Source of the DNA: Chitinophagaceae bacterium | GTDB taxonomy: Bacteria; Bacteroidota; Bacteroidia; Chitinophagales; Chitinophagaceae | NCBI GenBank assembly: GCA_025933775.1 | Contig: JAICZH010000018.1 | Coordinates: 1-42,335, forward strand | Direction: 5' to 3' | DNA: 42,335 nucleotides | Shown: positions 8,965 to 16,724 of the stretch, piece by piece | Layout of the letters: every line of letters starts with the position of its first letter | Position numbering within the stretch: the first letter of the stretch is position 1 | Notes under the pieces: generated by a model | Seen by the model: only the letters and a program-made list of their open reading frames with translations | Told to the model about the DNA's origin: nothing | Database searches by the model: none | Program-made: the position numbers and the translations under genes

Positions 8965-9293
8965 TAAAAATAAAAGTGCTGAAGGCAGCACTTTTAAAAC
9001 TGGTTTTTCGTAATCAGGACTAACTATTTAAATGATTGGTTTGCATTTTTGAAAAAACATTTTCAAAAAAAGTGGGTACTTTAAAACATTTATAAAAGTT
9101 ATAAATATCAAAACAATGAAGTAAGCAGAATAACGATTTTAAAACATTTTCAAAATCATTGAGCGAATTCTTAGGTTAAGAAATTCATTCTTGAAAAGAA
9201 GAATTTTACGAGCGCTTATCGTAGATATAGATAATAATGGTATAAAAATATTAACTCGCTTTGATTTTTCAAAATAAAAAATTTAATTATTTA
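8965..9293 (-). ncRNA. possible ncRNA between a promoter and a terminator
   Basis: On the minus strand a promoter match (TTG at 9325-9323, 17 bases, TAACTTTG at 9305-9298) lies just after the tamL stop. About 300 bases later comes a 10-base-pair hairpin (8995-8972) followed by a T-rich run. Between them no frame longer than about 10 codons begins with ATG. This is the layout of a non-coding RNA gene. The interior is AT-rich and shows little strong pairing and no conserved motif of tmRNA, RNase P or SRP RNA, so the call rests only on the flanking signals. Alternatively the hairpin is simply the distant terminator of tamL. Confidence 0.25.
8972..8995 (-). terminator. rho-independent terminator
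   Basis: AAAAGTGCTG (8972-8981) pairs with CAGCACTTTT (8986-8995) around an AAGG loop, a perfect 10-base-pair stem. On the minus strand it is followed by TTTTATTTTT, so it best ends minus-strand transcription coming from the tamL side. It could also act weakly on plus-strand transcripts. Confidence 0.7.
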
Positions 9294-9297
9294 TGAA

Positions 9298-9325
9298 CAA
9301 AGTTATTAACATCAATAAAAATCAA
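9298..9325 (-). promoter_or_regulatory. promoter match just downstream of tamL
   Basis: On the minus strand, TTG (9325-9323), a 17-base gap and TAACTTTG (9305-9298) fit the Bacteroidota -33/-7 pattern. The TTG overlaps the tamL stop region. No coding gene follows before the terminator at 8972-8995. Confidence 0.35.
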
Positions 9326-11757
9326 AATGGATAATCTATTCCGATAGTTGCATTAAAATTTTCATAACGCCATTTGCGATCGTCGAGTGTTGTTCCAAAA
9401 AGATGTTTTAGAGTTACATCAGGAATTTGCCAACCATTGTTTCTTATTACATCGGGTTTTTTGAAACGTAATCCTACATCAAACCTGATTAAAAAATAAG
9501 TAAAGTCGAACCGGAAACCCACGCCCGATCCCACTCCTAACTGCTTATACAAATTTTGAAATTTAAATTGAGTGGTATCCTCACTCCCATCGGGTTTTGT
9601 ATTTTTAAAATTCCAAATATTTCCCACATCAGTAAAAAGCGCCATTTTAAAAAGGACTGCATTTGAAAAAAGCGGTGCAACATTAAAACGATATTCTGCA
9701 TTTCCTTCCAGTTGAATATCGCCCGTACGATCATTAAACAGTCCATTTGAATAGGGAGCCAGCGGCTGGCCGCCAACTCCAATTCCTCTTACAGGCCATG
9801 CCCTCATGCTGTTAGGCCCACCGCCAAAATATTGTTTAAAGAAGGGCAACGTAGTATCACTTTTTGAAAGCGGTATTCCTACACCTGCAAAAGCGCTGAA
9901 AACAATTGCCGATTTAGGATGATTAATCGTATAGGTATATTTAACATCCGATTTTATAAAGTCTTTCAAATATTTATTAAAGAAATTTCCATTTTGAGAA
10001 TTTTTGTTACGCAGTTTTAATAAACCCCATATCAAACCCGACTCTTCAATATTGGCTTTTAAATTACTTGCGCGATTAACATTTTTTGAATTAACGTGAG
10101 TGGAAGAATAACTCAGACTTTGGCCCATAACTAAAGCTGTATTGAAAGAATATCGCAAAAAAGGATACGCAGCAAGCGTTTTATTAAAACTATCCGACCG
10201 GTTATAAATACGATGGTAATCAAAATTAAAAGGTTTATAACTCCAGAGGTGATTTTCATTGTTGGTCCAGTTATATCCTAAAGCAATATTAAAAACCTGC
10301 TGATCAAAAAAATCAACCCGGTTTATTAATGAAACATTGGTATTAATAAAAGTTTGTTTTGTAAGAAGTTTTTCCCTGTTTAATTTTTTAAATGGAGTAA
10401 CAAATTTTGGAAAGAGTATACTATTAGTATATCCTATTTCCCGAGAATTAATAAAAGTGCCGGTGCTGTTGCGATGCACGGTATTAAATTCAACTCCGGC
10501 TCTTACTGCATTGGTCATGCGGGCAGCTTGTTTCCAAAGATTACGATTGGTTATAGAAAGATTTCCTGCAAGGCCAAAAAGATTTCCGGGATTTACTGCT
10601 GAAATTGTGGTGGTAGTATTAGCAGAATAACTCAGCTCAATGTTTCCCTCAAAGGCATATTTTTTTATTGGGTTCAGTTTTACAACAAGGTCTAAAAGAT
10701 TGGTGTCTTTTTTTTCAATAATATCAATTGCCGGAGATTCCCATGCGCCGAGTTTATACAAGCCATTAATTGTTTTAAGATAATTGTCCTGATTAAATTC
10801 ATCTCCCTTTTTCAAAAAAAGATAAGCGCCCGGTATATAAAATTTAAAAAGTTTACGATGATACCTTGTGATAAAATTTTTCGAGATGTGCTCCTGCAAA
10901 CTACTGTCGGTATATTGTTCGCCGGGAACATAATCGGGTAAAACATAAATATTGTTGATATAATATTTTTCAAGCTTAGAACTATCGGGTAAATTATTTA
11001 ATTGAAATCCTAACCGAATGGCAGGCTTTTCTCTTTTTTCATTTGCTTCTTCCAGCAAACGCAATTGCTCAAATGGATCTTCTGCCACAGAAGTAAGCGC
11101 TTCAATAGATGTATCGCCGGTTACTCTTATTTCATCAGCAGTAAATTTGTAATAACCATGATTGCGATACAAATCAACCAGCCTGCCGGTTTCCAATTGT
11201 ATAGCCGTTTTAGTAACGGGTGAATTTTTTTGCAATACAGATAGTTTTTTGGTAGAATCGGCAAGCTGCTGCAATTGAGCATTTGAAAAAAGATACGCAA
11301 GTGTATCAACAAGGGTGCGCTTTCCGGCAATTACATCATAATTAATAATAACTCTTTTTTGACCTTTACTATGAGAAACAGTATCGAAAGTATAAGTAAC
11401 CTGCGGATGATAATAACCCAGGTTTATCATAGCAGCGCTCATGTTGGTTGCCGATTGAATTACGGCATTTGTATCGAAAACCGGCGGATGATTGATATAA
11501 TGAAAAATAAAAGCCACATCTTTTATTTTCACTTTAGCGCTGTCATCAAGTTGTGTATTTAACTTTGAATTGACTACCACTTTATCATCACTGCTGAGAT
11601 CGGAAGCAGTAAGTGAAATATTATTTTTAAAAACAAAAGGAATATTTTTTTGATATTTACGAACAATTGTAAAGCCTGAATATTTTTTGGATGTAGCGCA
11701 TCCAGTTAAAAATAATAAGCCAATACAAAAAAGAAAAAAAACCGGAAACAATTTCAT
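9322..11757 (-). CDS. tamL: TamL-like lipoprotein, BamA/TamA (Omp85) family outer membrane protein
   Basis: An 811-residue Omp85-family protein starting with a lipoprotein signal, MKLFPVFFLFCIGLLFLTGC, so Cys20 is the lipidated residue. POTRA-like periplasmic segments fill about 25-360 and a 16-strand barrel the rest; SMRAWPVRGIG carries the family's RG(F/I) barrel motif and the protein ends IGIDYPF with the C-terminal aromatic expected of outer membrane barrels. Bacteroidota use a lipid-anchored TamA, TamL, in outer-membrane protein assembly. The open frame reaches 11817, but that start overlaps the divergent methyltransferase gene and adds 20 residues before the signal; the ATG at 11757 is preferred. 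No tamB lies next to it. A TATATTTG box (11812-11805) sits inside the divergent gene. Confidence 0.85.
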   Translation of the reverse strand: MKLFPVFFLFCIGLLFLTGCATSKKYSGFTIVRKYQKNIPFVFKNNISLTASDLSSDDKVVVNSKLNTQLDDSAKVKIKDVAFIFHYINHPPVFDTNAVIQSATNMSAAMINLGYYHPQVTYTFDTVSHSKGQKRVIINYDVIAGKRTLVDTLAYLFSNAQLQQLADSTKKLSVLQKNSPVTKTAIQLETGRLVDLYRNHGYYKFTADEIRVTGDTSIEALTSVAEDPFEQLRLLEEANEKREKPAIRLGFQLNNLPDSSKLEKYYINNIYVLPDYVPGEQYTDSSLQEHISKNFITRYHRKLFKFYIPGAYLFLKKGDEFNQDNYLKTINGLYKLGAWESPAIDIIEKKDTNLLDLVVKLNPIKKYAFEGNIELSYSANTTTTISAVNPGNLFGLAGNLSITNRNLWKQAARMTNAVRAGVEFNTVHRNSTGTFINSREIGYTNSILFPKFVTPFKKLNREKLLTKQTFINTNVSLINRVDFFDQQVFNIALGYNWTNNENHLWSYKPFNFDYHRIYNRSDSFNKTLAAYPFLRYSFNTALVMGQSLSYSSTHVNSKNVNRASNLKANIEESGLIWGLLKLRNKNSQNGNFFNKYLKDFIKSDVKYTYTINHPKSAIVFSAFAGVGIPLSKSDTTLPFFKQYFGGGPNSMRAWPVRGIGVGGQPLAPYSNGLFNDRTGDIQLEGNAEYRFNVAPLFSNAVLFKMALFTDVGNIWNFKNTKPDGSEDTTQFKFQNLYKQLGVGSGVGFRFDFTYFLIRFDVGLRFKKPDVIRNNGWQIPDVTLKHLFGTTLDDRKWRYENFNATIGIDYPF

Positions 11758-11784
11758 ACGGATCATTCCATTCATATAAATGCT

Positions 11785-12546
11785 ATGTTGAGCAAAAAGA
11801 TTGTCAAATATATCCAAAGTTTAAACCATAAAAAATTAAGGAACGAAGAGAACCGGTTTATAGCTGAAGGGCCAAAGATAGTTGAAGATCTTTTACTGGC
11901 GGGCTTTTGCTGCGCTTTTTTGTGCGCAACAAAAGACTGGTTTACCCAAAATAAAAATATTTGTGAAAATATTTCGGAAGAAAATATTTTTGAAACACAT
12001 GAAACAGATTTAAAAAAAATATCTCTTTTAAAAACGCCTAATAAAGTAGTTGCTGTTTTTGAAAAAAAAAATGATGATAAACCAATTCAATTTGAAAATA
12101 AATTATCATTAATGCTGGATGAAATACAAGACCCGGGAAACATGGGAACTATCATTCGCATTGCAGATTGGTTTGGTATCGAAAATATTATTTGCAGCGA
12201 AAATTGTGCGGATTGTTATAATCCCAAAGTAGTGCAGGCAACTATGGGAAGCATAGCAAGAGTAAAGGTACATTACACTTCTTTAATTTCTTTTATTGGA
12301 AAAAATAAATCAATCTGCGTATATGCGGCAACGTTAGATGGCGTACCGCTATCGCAATTAAAAAAAATAAATGAAGGAATTATTTTAATAGGAAATGAAT
12401 CGAAAGGAATCAATAATGAATTATTAAATATGGCTACCCAAAAAATAACCATACCAAAATATGGCAACGCTGAATCATTGAATGCAGCTATTGCAACTGG
12501 AATTATTTTATCAAATATAACGGCTCCGGCAATAACGGAAATTTAA
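11785..12546 (+). CDS. TrmH/SpoU family RNA 2'-O-methyltransferase
   Basis: A 253-residue SPOUT methyltransferase using S-adenosylmethionine. Residues 1-100 form a substrate-binding domain (ENRFIAEGPKIVEDLL at about 22-37). The knotted catalytic domain has motif 1 in LDEIQDPGNMGTIIRIADWF (about 111-130), motif 2 ILIGNESKGIN and motif 3 IPKYGNAESLNAAIATGI. It resembles RlmB-like enzymes acting on 23S rRNA, but the exact site cannot be told from sequence. Its 5' end abuts divergent tamL (27 bases between preferred starts) and its last 36 bases overlap the convergent MerC gene. Confidence 0.9.
   Translation: MLSKKIVKYIQSLNHKKLRNEENRFIAEGPKIVEDLLLAGFCCAFLCATKDWFTQNKNICENISEENIFETHETDLKKISLLKTPNKVVAVFEKKNDDKPIQFENKLSLMLDEIQDPGNMGTIIRIADWFGIENIICSENCADCYNPKVVQATMGSIARVKVHYTSLISFIGKNKSICVYAATLDGVPLSQLKKINEGIILIGNESKGINNELLNMATQKITIPKYGNAESLNAAIATGIILSNITAPAITEI
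11805..11812 (-). promoter_or_regulatory. -7 box for tamL inside the divergent gene
   Basis: TATATTTG read on the minus strand matches TAnnTTTG. A start about 5 bases further on would give tamL a leader of about 43 bases. It lies within codons 7-10 of the methyltransferase gene. No -33 TTG at a good distance was found. Confidence 0.35.
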
Positions 12547-12888
12547 AAAATGCGCATACAAAATGAGACATACTGCCGGTACCAAAAAAAGAATTTCATG
12601 TGTATAAAAAATTTCTTTTAGAATTAAAAAAATAAAACCTGCTGTAAATAAAAATAATGGCTTCCTGTTTTGATGATGCCGCCTGTATCCATGCAGCAAT
12701 GCATAAGAACCCACCGCAAACGCAATTCCGATCATCGTCCATTCAAAAAGAAAATTATTGATAATATTTATTCCAAAAAGAGGAAGCGAAGTTAACACCA
12801 AAGGCAGGATGGCACAATGAATAGCGCATGCAACAGAAGTAATCATTCCCATCAAATCCCAATTAATTTTTTTTATAAAATCGCGCAT
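12511..12888 (-). CDS. MerC-domain membrane protein
   Basis: A 125-residue protein with four hydrophobic helices. The N-terminal part, MRDFIKKINWDLMG followed by SVACAIHCAILPLVL, matches the MerC family, whose Cys-containing first helix serves mercuric ion transport in resistance operons. In Bacteroidota lone MerC-domain proteins are common without other mer genes, and none are present here, so mercury transport is not established. The frame stays open to 12915 but the ATG at 12888 is preferred because a TATCTTTG box (12900-12893) ends 4 bases before it. The end overlaps the convergent methyltransferase gene by 36 bases. Confidence 0.82.
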   Translation of the reverse strand: MRDFIKKINWDLMGMITSVACAIHCAILPLVLTSLPLFGINIINNFLFEWTMIGIAFAVGSYALLHGYRRHHQNRKPLFLFTAGFIFLILKEIFYTHEILFLVPAVCLILYAHFLNFRYCRSRYI

Positions 12889-12892
12889 GGCG

Positions 12893-12900
12893 CAAAGATA
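12893..12900 (-). promoter_or_regulatory. -7 box 4 bases before the MerC start
   Basis: TATCTTTG then CGCC then ATG, read on the minus strand. Since transcription starts a few bases after this box in Bacteroidota, the mRNA would begin at or next to the A of the ATG and be leaderless. TTG triplets lie 12 or more bases upstream, closer than the usual spacing. Confidence 0.5.
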
Positions 12901-12949
12901 ATATATTTGCAACAACGATGCAGAAATAAAATTTTATTATTGTTTAAAA

Positions 12950-15412
12950 TTAAATAGTAAGTGCAGCAGTCTTCATAACCATTCTTATTTCACCATAACT
13001 AATATCTTTCGGCAAATTTTCTTTCAATATTTTAAAACTTTCGAGTCCATATTTTTTTGCAGCATCTTTTATTAATAATTGTTTTTCTAAAGAAACCATT
13101 TTATTAATATCAATTTCACCGGTTACTATAAATGATGCCAGGTGACCTTCAATAGTTGCAACTGAAAAATTTCTTTCTTTAGCGATTTCTTCAATTGATT
13201 TTCCTTCTTTAAATAAATTGAATGAAAGTGTTTTGGTATCCGTTTTTTCTTCATCTTTTTTTTTACGTTCTGCTTTTGGATTTGATGTTTTAGCAATCAT
13301 ATTTGTTGCAATGTTATTGCGAGAGCAAAATTCGTTTACTGCAAATAAAATATCATCTCCATACTTATCAACTTTTGCTTTTCCAAAACCGCTTAATTGT
13401 AATAAATCTTTTTTATTCAAGGGAAGATAAGTTGCAATTTCAGTTAAGGTAATTCTATTAGCCACCATATAAATCGGCATTCCGCTTTCTTCGCAAATCT
13501 TGTCCCGCCAGTGTTTCAGCGTATCATACAATTCAACATTCGACACATCGGTATATGATTTTTTACCACTTGCATAAATGGATAGATTAAATTTCGGCTG
13601 CGCAAATTTTAATTTATGTTGCAAAAATGTTGTAACAGAAAAGGATTGTTTGCAATATTGTAAAAAATAATCAGCCGTATAAATAGCCAATATTAATTGA
13701 TTTAAAAATTCATTAATAACGCTGGCGGTTTCTCTGTGCTCCGTAATTAGTGGATGATTATTTATAGAATGTTGGTATGCAGAAAATTTCGGCTCAAAAT
13801 AAATAGCAGCATCTATCAATCTTTTTTGTAACGCTGCATTTTTTTCAATTATCGGTTCATCTTTCATTAATGTTGCAATTCGTGCAATGAATTTTAAACC
13901 AGTTTCTTTATCTTTTGAAAAATTATTTTTAAAATTTTTTATCCATTCAATTGCTTCCGTATTTAATTTATCTTTTTGTTCATTGATATGATAATCCAAA
14001 ACGTTTAGTACGTTTGTTATTTCAGTAAAAGAAAAAATTTCTTCCAATAATTGTTGCGTAAAAATTTGTCTTGCTCCATTAAATCTTTCAGCCAGCGAAC
14101 CTTTATGGGTTAAAGATTGATGCGCCTTAATTACATTTTCATTACTGTAAATTGCTTCCGCAGGAATTTTTGATAAAAGCACAATACCATCAATGCTGGT
14201 GCAGCGGCTCAATGCAACGTACACCTGGCCACTGCTGAAAGCGGCGCCAGCATCAATCATTACTTTCTCAAACGTAAGCCCCTGGCTCTTGTGAATGGTG
14301 ATTGCCCATGCAAGCCTTAATGGAAATTGCGTAAATGTTCCTAAAGTTTCCTGCTCAAGTTTTCCGTCATTTCTGTTTAAAACATAACGGGTATTTTCCC
14401 ATGTTTCCTGCGAAACATAAATATCAAAACCATCACACGCTACAATTATTTCTTCATCATCCAAAGATTTTATTACGCCTATTTTTCCATTAAAATATTT
14501 TTTATTAATATCATTTTTTAAAAACATAACCTGTGCGCCAACTTTTAAAACCAATGAACCTTCGGCGGGATAATTATTTTCAGGAAAATCATTTTCAATA
14601 ATGGCTTCATATTTAAAAGATGGTGATAATAATTTTTGCAGCTCGCGTGCATTGATTTGATCGGCCTGGTTGTTGTGAGAAGTAAGGGTAATAAATTTTT
14701 CTTCCAAAAGCGGGCGGAAGGCAGGTTTATACCGAAGATGCAAATTGTTGAAATCATCCGCATTCATTTCATTGTTCCGAACTTTATTGAGCAAGCCAAC
14801 AAATGAATCTTCTTTTTGACGATAAATTTTATTCAGCTCAATTAATAAAGGAATTTGTTGTTTAATAATATTGCTGTCGAAGAAAAACGGCGATGAATAA
14901 TATTCCTGCAAAATATTCCATTCATGACGCTGCGCTACCGGTGGCAATTGATACAAATCGCCAATGCATAAAAGCTGCACGCCACCGAATGGAACATCAT
15001 ATTTTCTGCGAACGGATTTTAAAATTGTATCAATAGCATCCATCACATCGCAGCGAACCATACTTATTTCATCAATCACCAGCAACTCCACTTTGCGAAG
15101 CAATTGTTGGCGTTGTTTATTAAACCTGATTTTTGCAAGCAATTCGTCTTTATTATTTTTTGTTGGCAAAAAAGGATGAAAAGGTAATTGAAACAAACTA
15201 TGTAATGTAACGCCACCGGCATTTATAGCCGCAACTCCTGTGGGCGCAGCAACAATAATATTTTTGGAACAATTTTCTTTTAAATATTTTAAGAAAGTTG
15301 TTTTGCCGGTTCCTGCTTTGCCTGTAAGAAAAATATTTTCGCCGGTTTCTGTTACGAAGCGATAGGCGAGATCAAAAATTTCATTGCGTTCTATGGAATT
15401 GAGATTTGCCAT
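12950..15412 (-). CDS. Pif1/RecD-like superfamily 1 DNA helicase with HRDC and helix-turn-helix domains
   Basis: An 820-residue ATPase. Walker A GKAGTGKT (31-38), APTGVAA (56-62), Walker B IDEIS (113-117) and GDLYQLPPV (151-159) are those of Pif1/Dda-type helicases; the C-terminal helicase motif AWAITIHKSQGLTFEKV is near 387-405. An HRDC-like domain at about 630-715 (GFGKAKVDKYGDDIL) follows, then a C-terminal helix-turn-helix region (about 730-815, HTH_40-like, with SIEEIAKERNFSVATIEGHL). Such proteins are thought to unwind forked or structured DNA during replication and repair. It lies where rplK and the other ribosomal protein genes usually follow nusG, separated from nusG by a terminator. 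Confidence 0.9.
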   Translation of the reverse strand: MANLNSIERNEIFDLAYRFVTETGENIFLTGKAGTGKTTFLKYLKENCSKNIIVAAPTGVAAINAGGVTLHSLFQLPFHPFLPTKNNKDELLAKIRFNKQRQQLLRKVELLVIDEISMVRCDVMDAIDTILKSVRRKYDVPFGGVQLLCIGDLYQLPPVAQRHEWNILQEYYSSPFFFDSNIIKQQIPLLIELNKIYRQKEDSFVGLLNKVRNNEMNADDFNNLHLRYKPAFRPLLEEKFITLTSHNNQADQINARELQKLLSPSFKYEAIIENDFPENNYPAEGSLVLKVGAQVMFLKNDINKKYFNGKIGVIKSLDDEEIIVACDGFDIYVSQETWENTRYVLNRNDGKLEQETLGTFTQFPLRLAWAITIHKSQGLTFEKVMIDAGAAFSSGQVYVALSRCTSIDGIVLLSKIPAEAIYSNENVIKAHQSLTHKGSLAERFNGARQIFTQQLLEEIFSFTEITNVLNVLDYHINEQKDKLNTEAIEWIKNFKNNFSKDKETGLKFIARIATLMKDEPIIEKNAALQKRLIDAAIYFEPKFSAYQHSINNHPLITEHRETASVINEFLNQLILAIYTADYFLQYCKQSFSVTTFLQHKLKFAQPKFNLSIYASGKKSYTDVSNVELYDTLKHWRDKICEESGMPIYMVANRITLTEIATYLPLNKKDLLQLSGFGKAKVDKYGDDILFAVNEFCSRNNIATNMIAKTSNPKAERKKKDEEKTDTKTLSFNLFKEGKSIEEIAKERNFSVATIEGHLASFIVTGEIDINKMVSLEKQLLIKDAAKKYGLESFKILKENLPKDISYGEIRMVMKTAALTI

Positions 15413-15536
15413 TGCAATTATTGCAGAATATTTTTTATTAAGAAAATTACTGATTATAATTTTATGAAAAGAAAAAAAATTATTGAAAATTTTTTAGATA
15501 ATTTGGGTAAAATTTTTTTTAATAAAATAATAAATA

Positions 15537-15570
15537 AAAAAACCCGTCTCAAATATTGAAACGGGTTTTA
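15537..15570 (-). terminator. terminator of the secE-nusG transcript
   Basis: AAAACCCGT (15539-15547) pairs with ACGGGTTTT (15561-15569), and inside it TCAA pairs with TTGA around a three-base loop, with one mismatch. On the minus strand a T-rich run follows. It begins about 20 bases after the nusG stop and ends the operon there. Confidence 0.8.
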
Positions 15571-15590
15571 AAAAATTAAGTAAATATTTA

Positions 15591-16226
15591 CTAAGAAATT
15601 TTTTCTACCTGCATATAACTTAGTTCCACAGGAGTTGCTCTTCCAAATATTTTAACCTGCACTTTTAATTTTTTCTTTTCATCAGTTACTTCTTCAATCA
15701 CGCCATTAAAATCATTAAACGGACCATCAATAATTTTAATAGTTTCACCAACAATAAATGGCTCGCTCATTTTTATTCCGCCTGCATCAGCCATTTCATC
15801 TACCTTTCCAAGCATTTTATTTACTTCAGCTTTTCTAAGGCTTATAATATTTCCTTTGCTTCCTTTACCATCTGTTAAGAAATGCATTACATTGCTGATG
15901 TTGCTAAGATGCTGCACCATTTCATCAGTAAGTTTTCCATCAATAACTTCTATCATTACATAACCGGGATAAAAGTTACGTTCTCTCATAACTTTTTTTC
16001 CATTCTGTACTTTATAAACTTTTTCAACTGGTAAAAAAACCTGGAGAATAAATTTATCCCATCCGTTTCGGATAATATCTTTATCAAGATATTCTTTTAC
16101 TTTTCTTTCCTTGCCGCTTACCACTCTCAGCACATACCATTTGGTTTCCTTTTCAGGAGCGGCAGTTTTTACTTCACTTGTTTCGGAAGTTTGAACTTGC
16201 TCTTCTATATTATTTGTTTCTGTCAT
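15591..16226 (-). CDS. nusG: transcription termination/antitermination factor NusG
   Basis: A 211-residue NusG. After an acidic N-terminal extension of about 27 residues, the NGN domain (about 28-120; KWYVLRVVSGKERKVKEYL, NFYPGYVMIEV) binds RNA polymerase and the KOW domain (about 156-211; FIVGETIKIIDGPFNDFNG) contacts Rho or ribosomal protein S10. The start follows secE by three bases. The gene is immediately followed by a strong terminator instead of rplK, unlike the usual secE-nusG-rplKAJL-rpoBC order. Confidence 0.97.
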   Translation of the reverse strand: MTETNNIEEQVQTSETSEVKTAAPEKETKWYVLRVVSGKERKVKEYLDKDIIRNGWDKFILQVFLPVEKVYKVQNGKKVMRERNFYPGYVMIEVIDGKLTDEMVQHLSNISNVMHFLTDGKGSKGNIISLRKAEVNKMLGKVDEMADAGGIKMSEPFIVGETIKIIDGPFNDFNGVIEEVTDEKKKLKVQVKIFGRATPVELSYMQVEKIS

Positions 16227-16229
16227 GAT

Positions 16230-16424
16230 TTATTTAAATAAAGAATAAATAAATTTTAAAACGCCGTTTGATACAAAGTCCATCAATGCAACAAGAGCTG
16301 TGATGATAACGGTTGCAGCTAAAACGATCATTGTTGATTGCTGCAGTTCTTCCCACGTAGGCCAGGTTACTTTATGCATCATTTCTTTGTAAGAATCGCG
16401 AAAGAATGTTGATATTTTATTCAT
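16230..16424 (-). CDS. secE: preprotein translocase subunit SecE
   Basis: A 64-residue SecE, the small essential subunit of the SecYEG channel. An amphipathic N-terminal helix (FFRDSYKEMMHKVTWPTWEE, about 7-26) carries the conserved VTWPTWEEL motif, followed by one transmembrane helix at about 32-55. This is the usual single-helix form. It lies between tRNA-Trp and nusG on the same strand, as in most Bacteroidota. Confidence 0.96.
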   Translation of the reverse strand: MNKISTFFRDSYKEMMHKVTWPTWEELQQSTMIVLAATVIITALVALMDFVSNGVLKFIYSLFK

Positions 16425-16452
16425 GATATTAAATTTGCTAATTAGCTAATTT

Positions 16453-16498
16453 GATAATGTGTTGTAAAATTAGCTAATTGGCTAATTAGCACATTATC
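16453..16498. repeat. inverted repeat in the tRNA-Trp/secE spacer
   Basis: GATAATGTG (16453-16461) and CACATTATC (16490-16498) form a perfect 9-base inverted repeat. The 28 bases between them, and the 15 bases before, are built from GCTAATTAGC-like units that can fold further. The same word family recurs in the other tRNA spacers of this operon. Confidence 0.55.
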
Positions 16499-16509
16499 TC
16501 ATTAATAAG

Positions 16510-16580
16510 CACGGGCACAAGGATTCGAACCCTGATCAAAGGTTTTGGAGACCTCTATTCTACCATTGAACTATGCCCGT
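16510..16580 (-). tRNA. tRNA-Trp (anticodon CCA)
   Basis: Seven acceptor pairs (ACGGGCA with TGCCCGT), D arm, anticodon loop CTCCAAA giving CCA, and T arm GGTTCGAATCC. No CCA end is encoded; the discriminator is G. It lies between tuf and secE. Confidence 0.95.
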
Positions 16581-16695
16581 AAATACAGCCATCCGAACCT
16601 TCCTGAAGGAAAGGCTTTAAAGAACTTTTTTAAAAAGCAAAGTACTTAAGCATGCGCCTAAGTACTTTGCAAAGATATTAAAAGCTTCCACAAAG

Positions 16696-16722
16696 TCCTC
16701 CCCTCGGGAGGATTTAGGTGGG
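16696..16722. repeat. dispersed GC-rich repeat copy 2, directly after tuf
   Basis: TCCTCCC-CTC-GGGAGGA is a perfect 7-base palindrome followed by TTTAGGTGGG. It ends 2 bases from the tuf stop codon. The layout palindrome plus TTAGGTGGG is the same as the copy at 27420-27447, read in the opposite direction. It could serve as a 3'-end hairpin for the tuf message. Confidence 0.6.
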
Positions 16723-16724
16723 CA

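Larger units (their letters stand above)
8772..9321. other. 550-base gene-free stretch
   Basis: No reading frame of useful length exists on either strand. The stretch holds the promoter and palindrome of the small membrane protein (8805-8845), a strong hairpin terminator (8972-8995), two copies of AAAACATTTTCAAAA (9054-9068 and 9141-9155), and a second promoter match on the minus strand (9298-9325). The promoter and terminator bracket a possible ncRNA, entered separately. Confidence 0.6.

Noticed and set aside
9322-11817. Longer tamL start at 11817
   Set aside because: It overlaps the divergent methyltransferase gene and puts 20 unrelated residues before a clear lipoprotein signal; the ATG at 11757 fits better.
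12511-12888. Mercury resistance operon
   Set aside because: Only a lone MerC-domain protein is present; no merR, merT, merP or merA is nearby.
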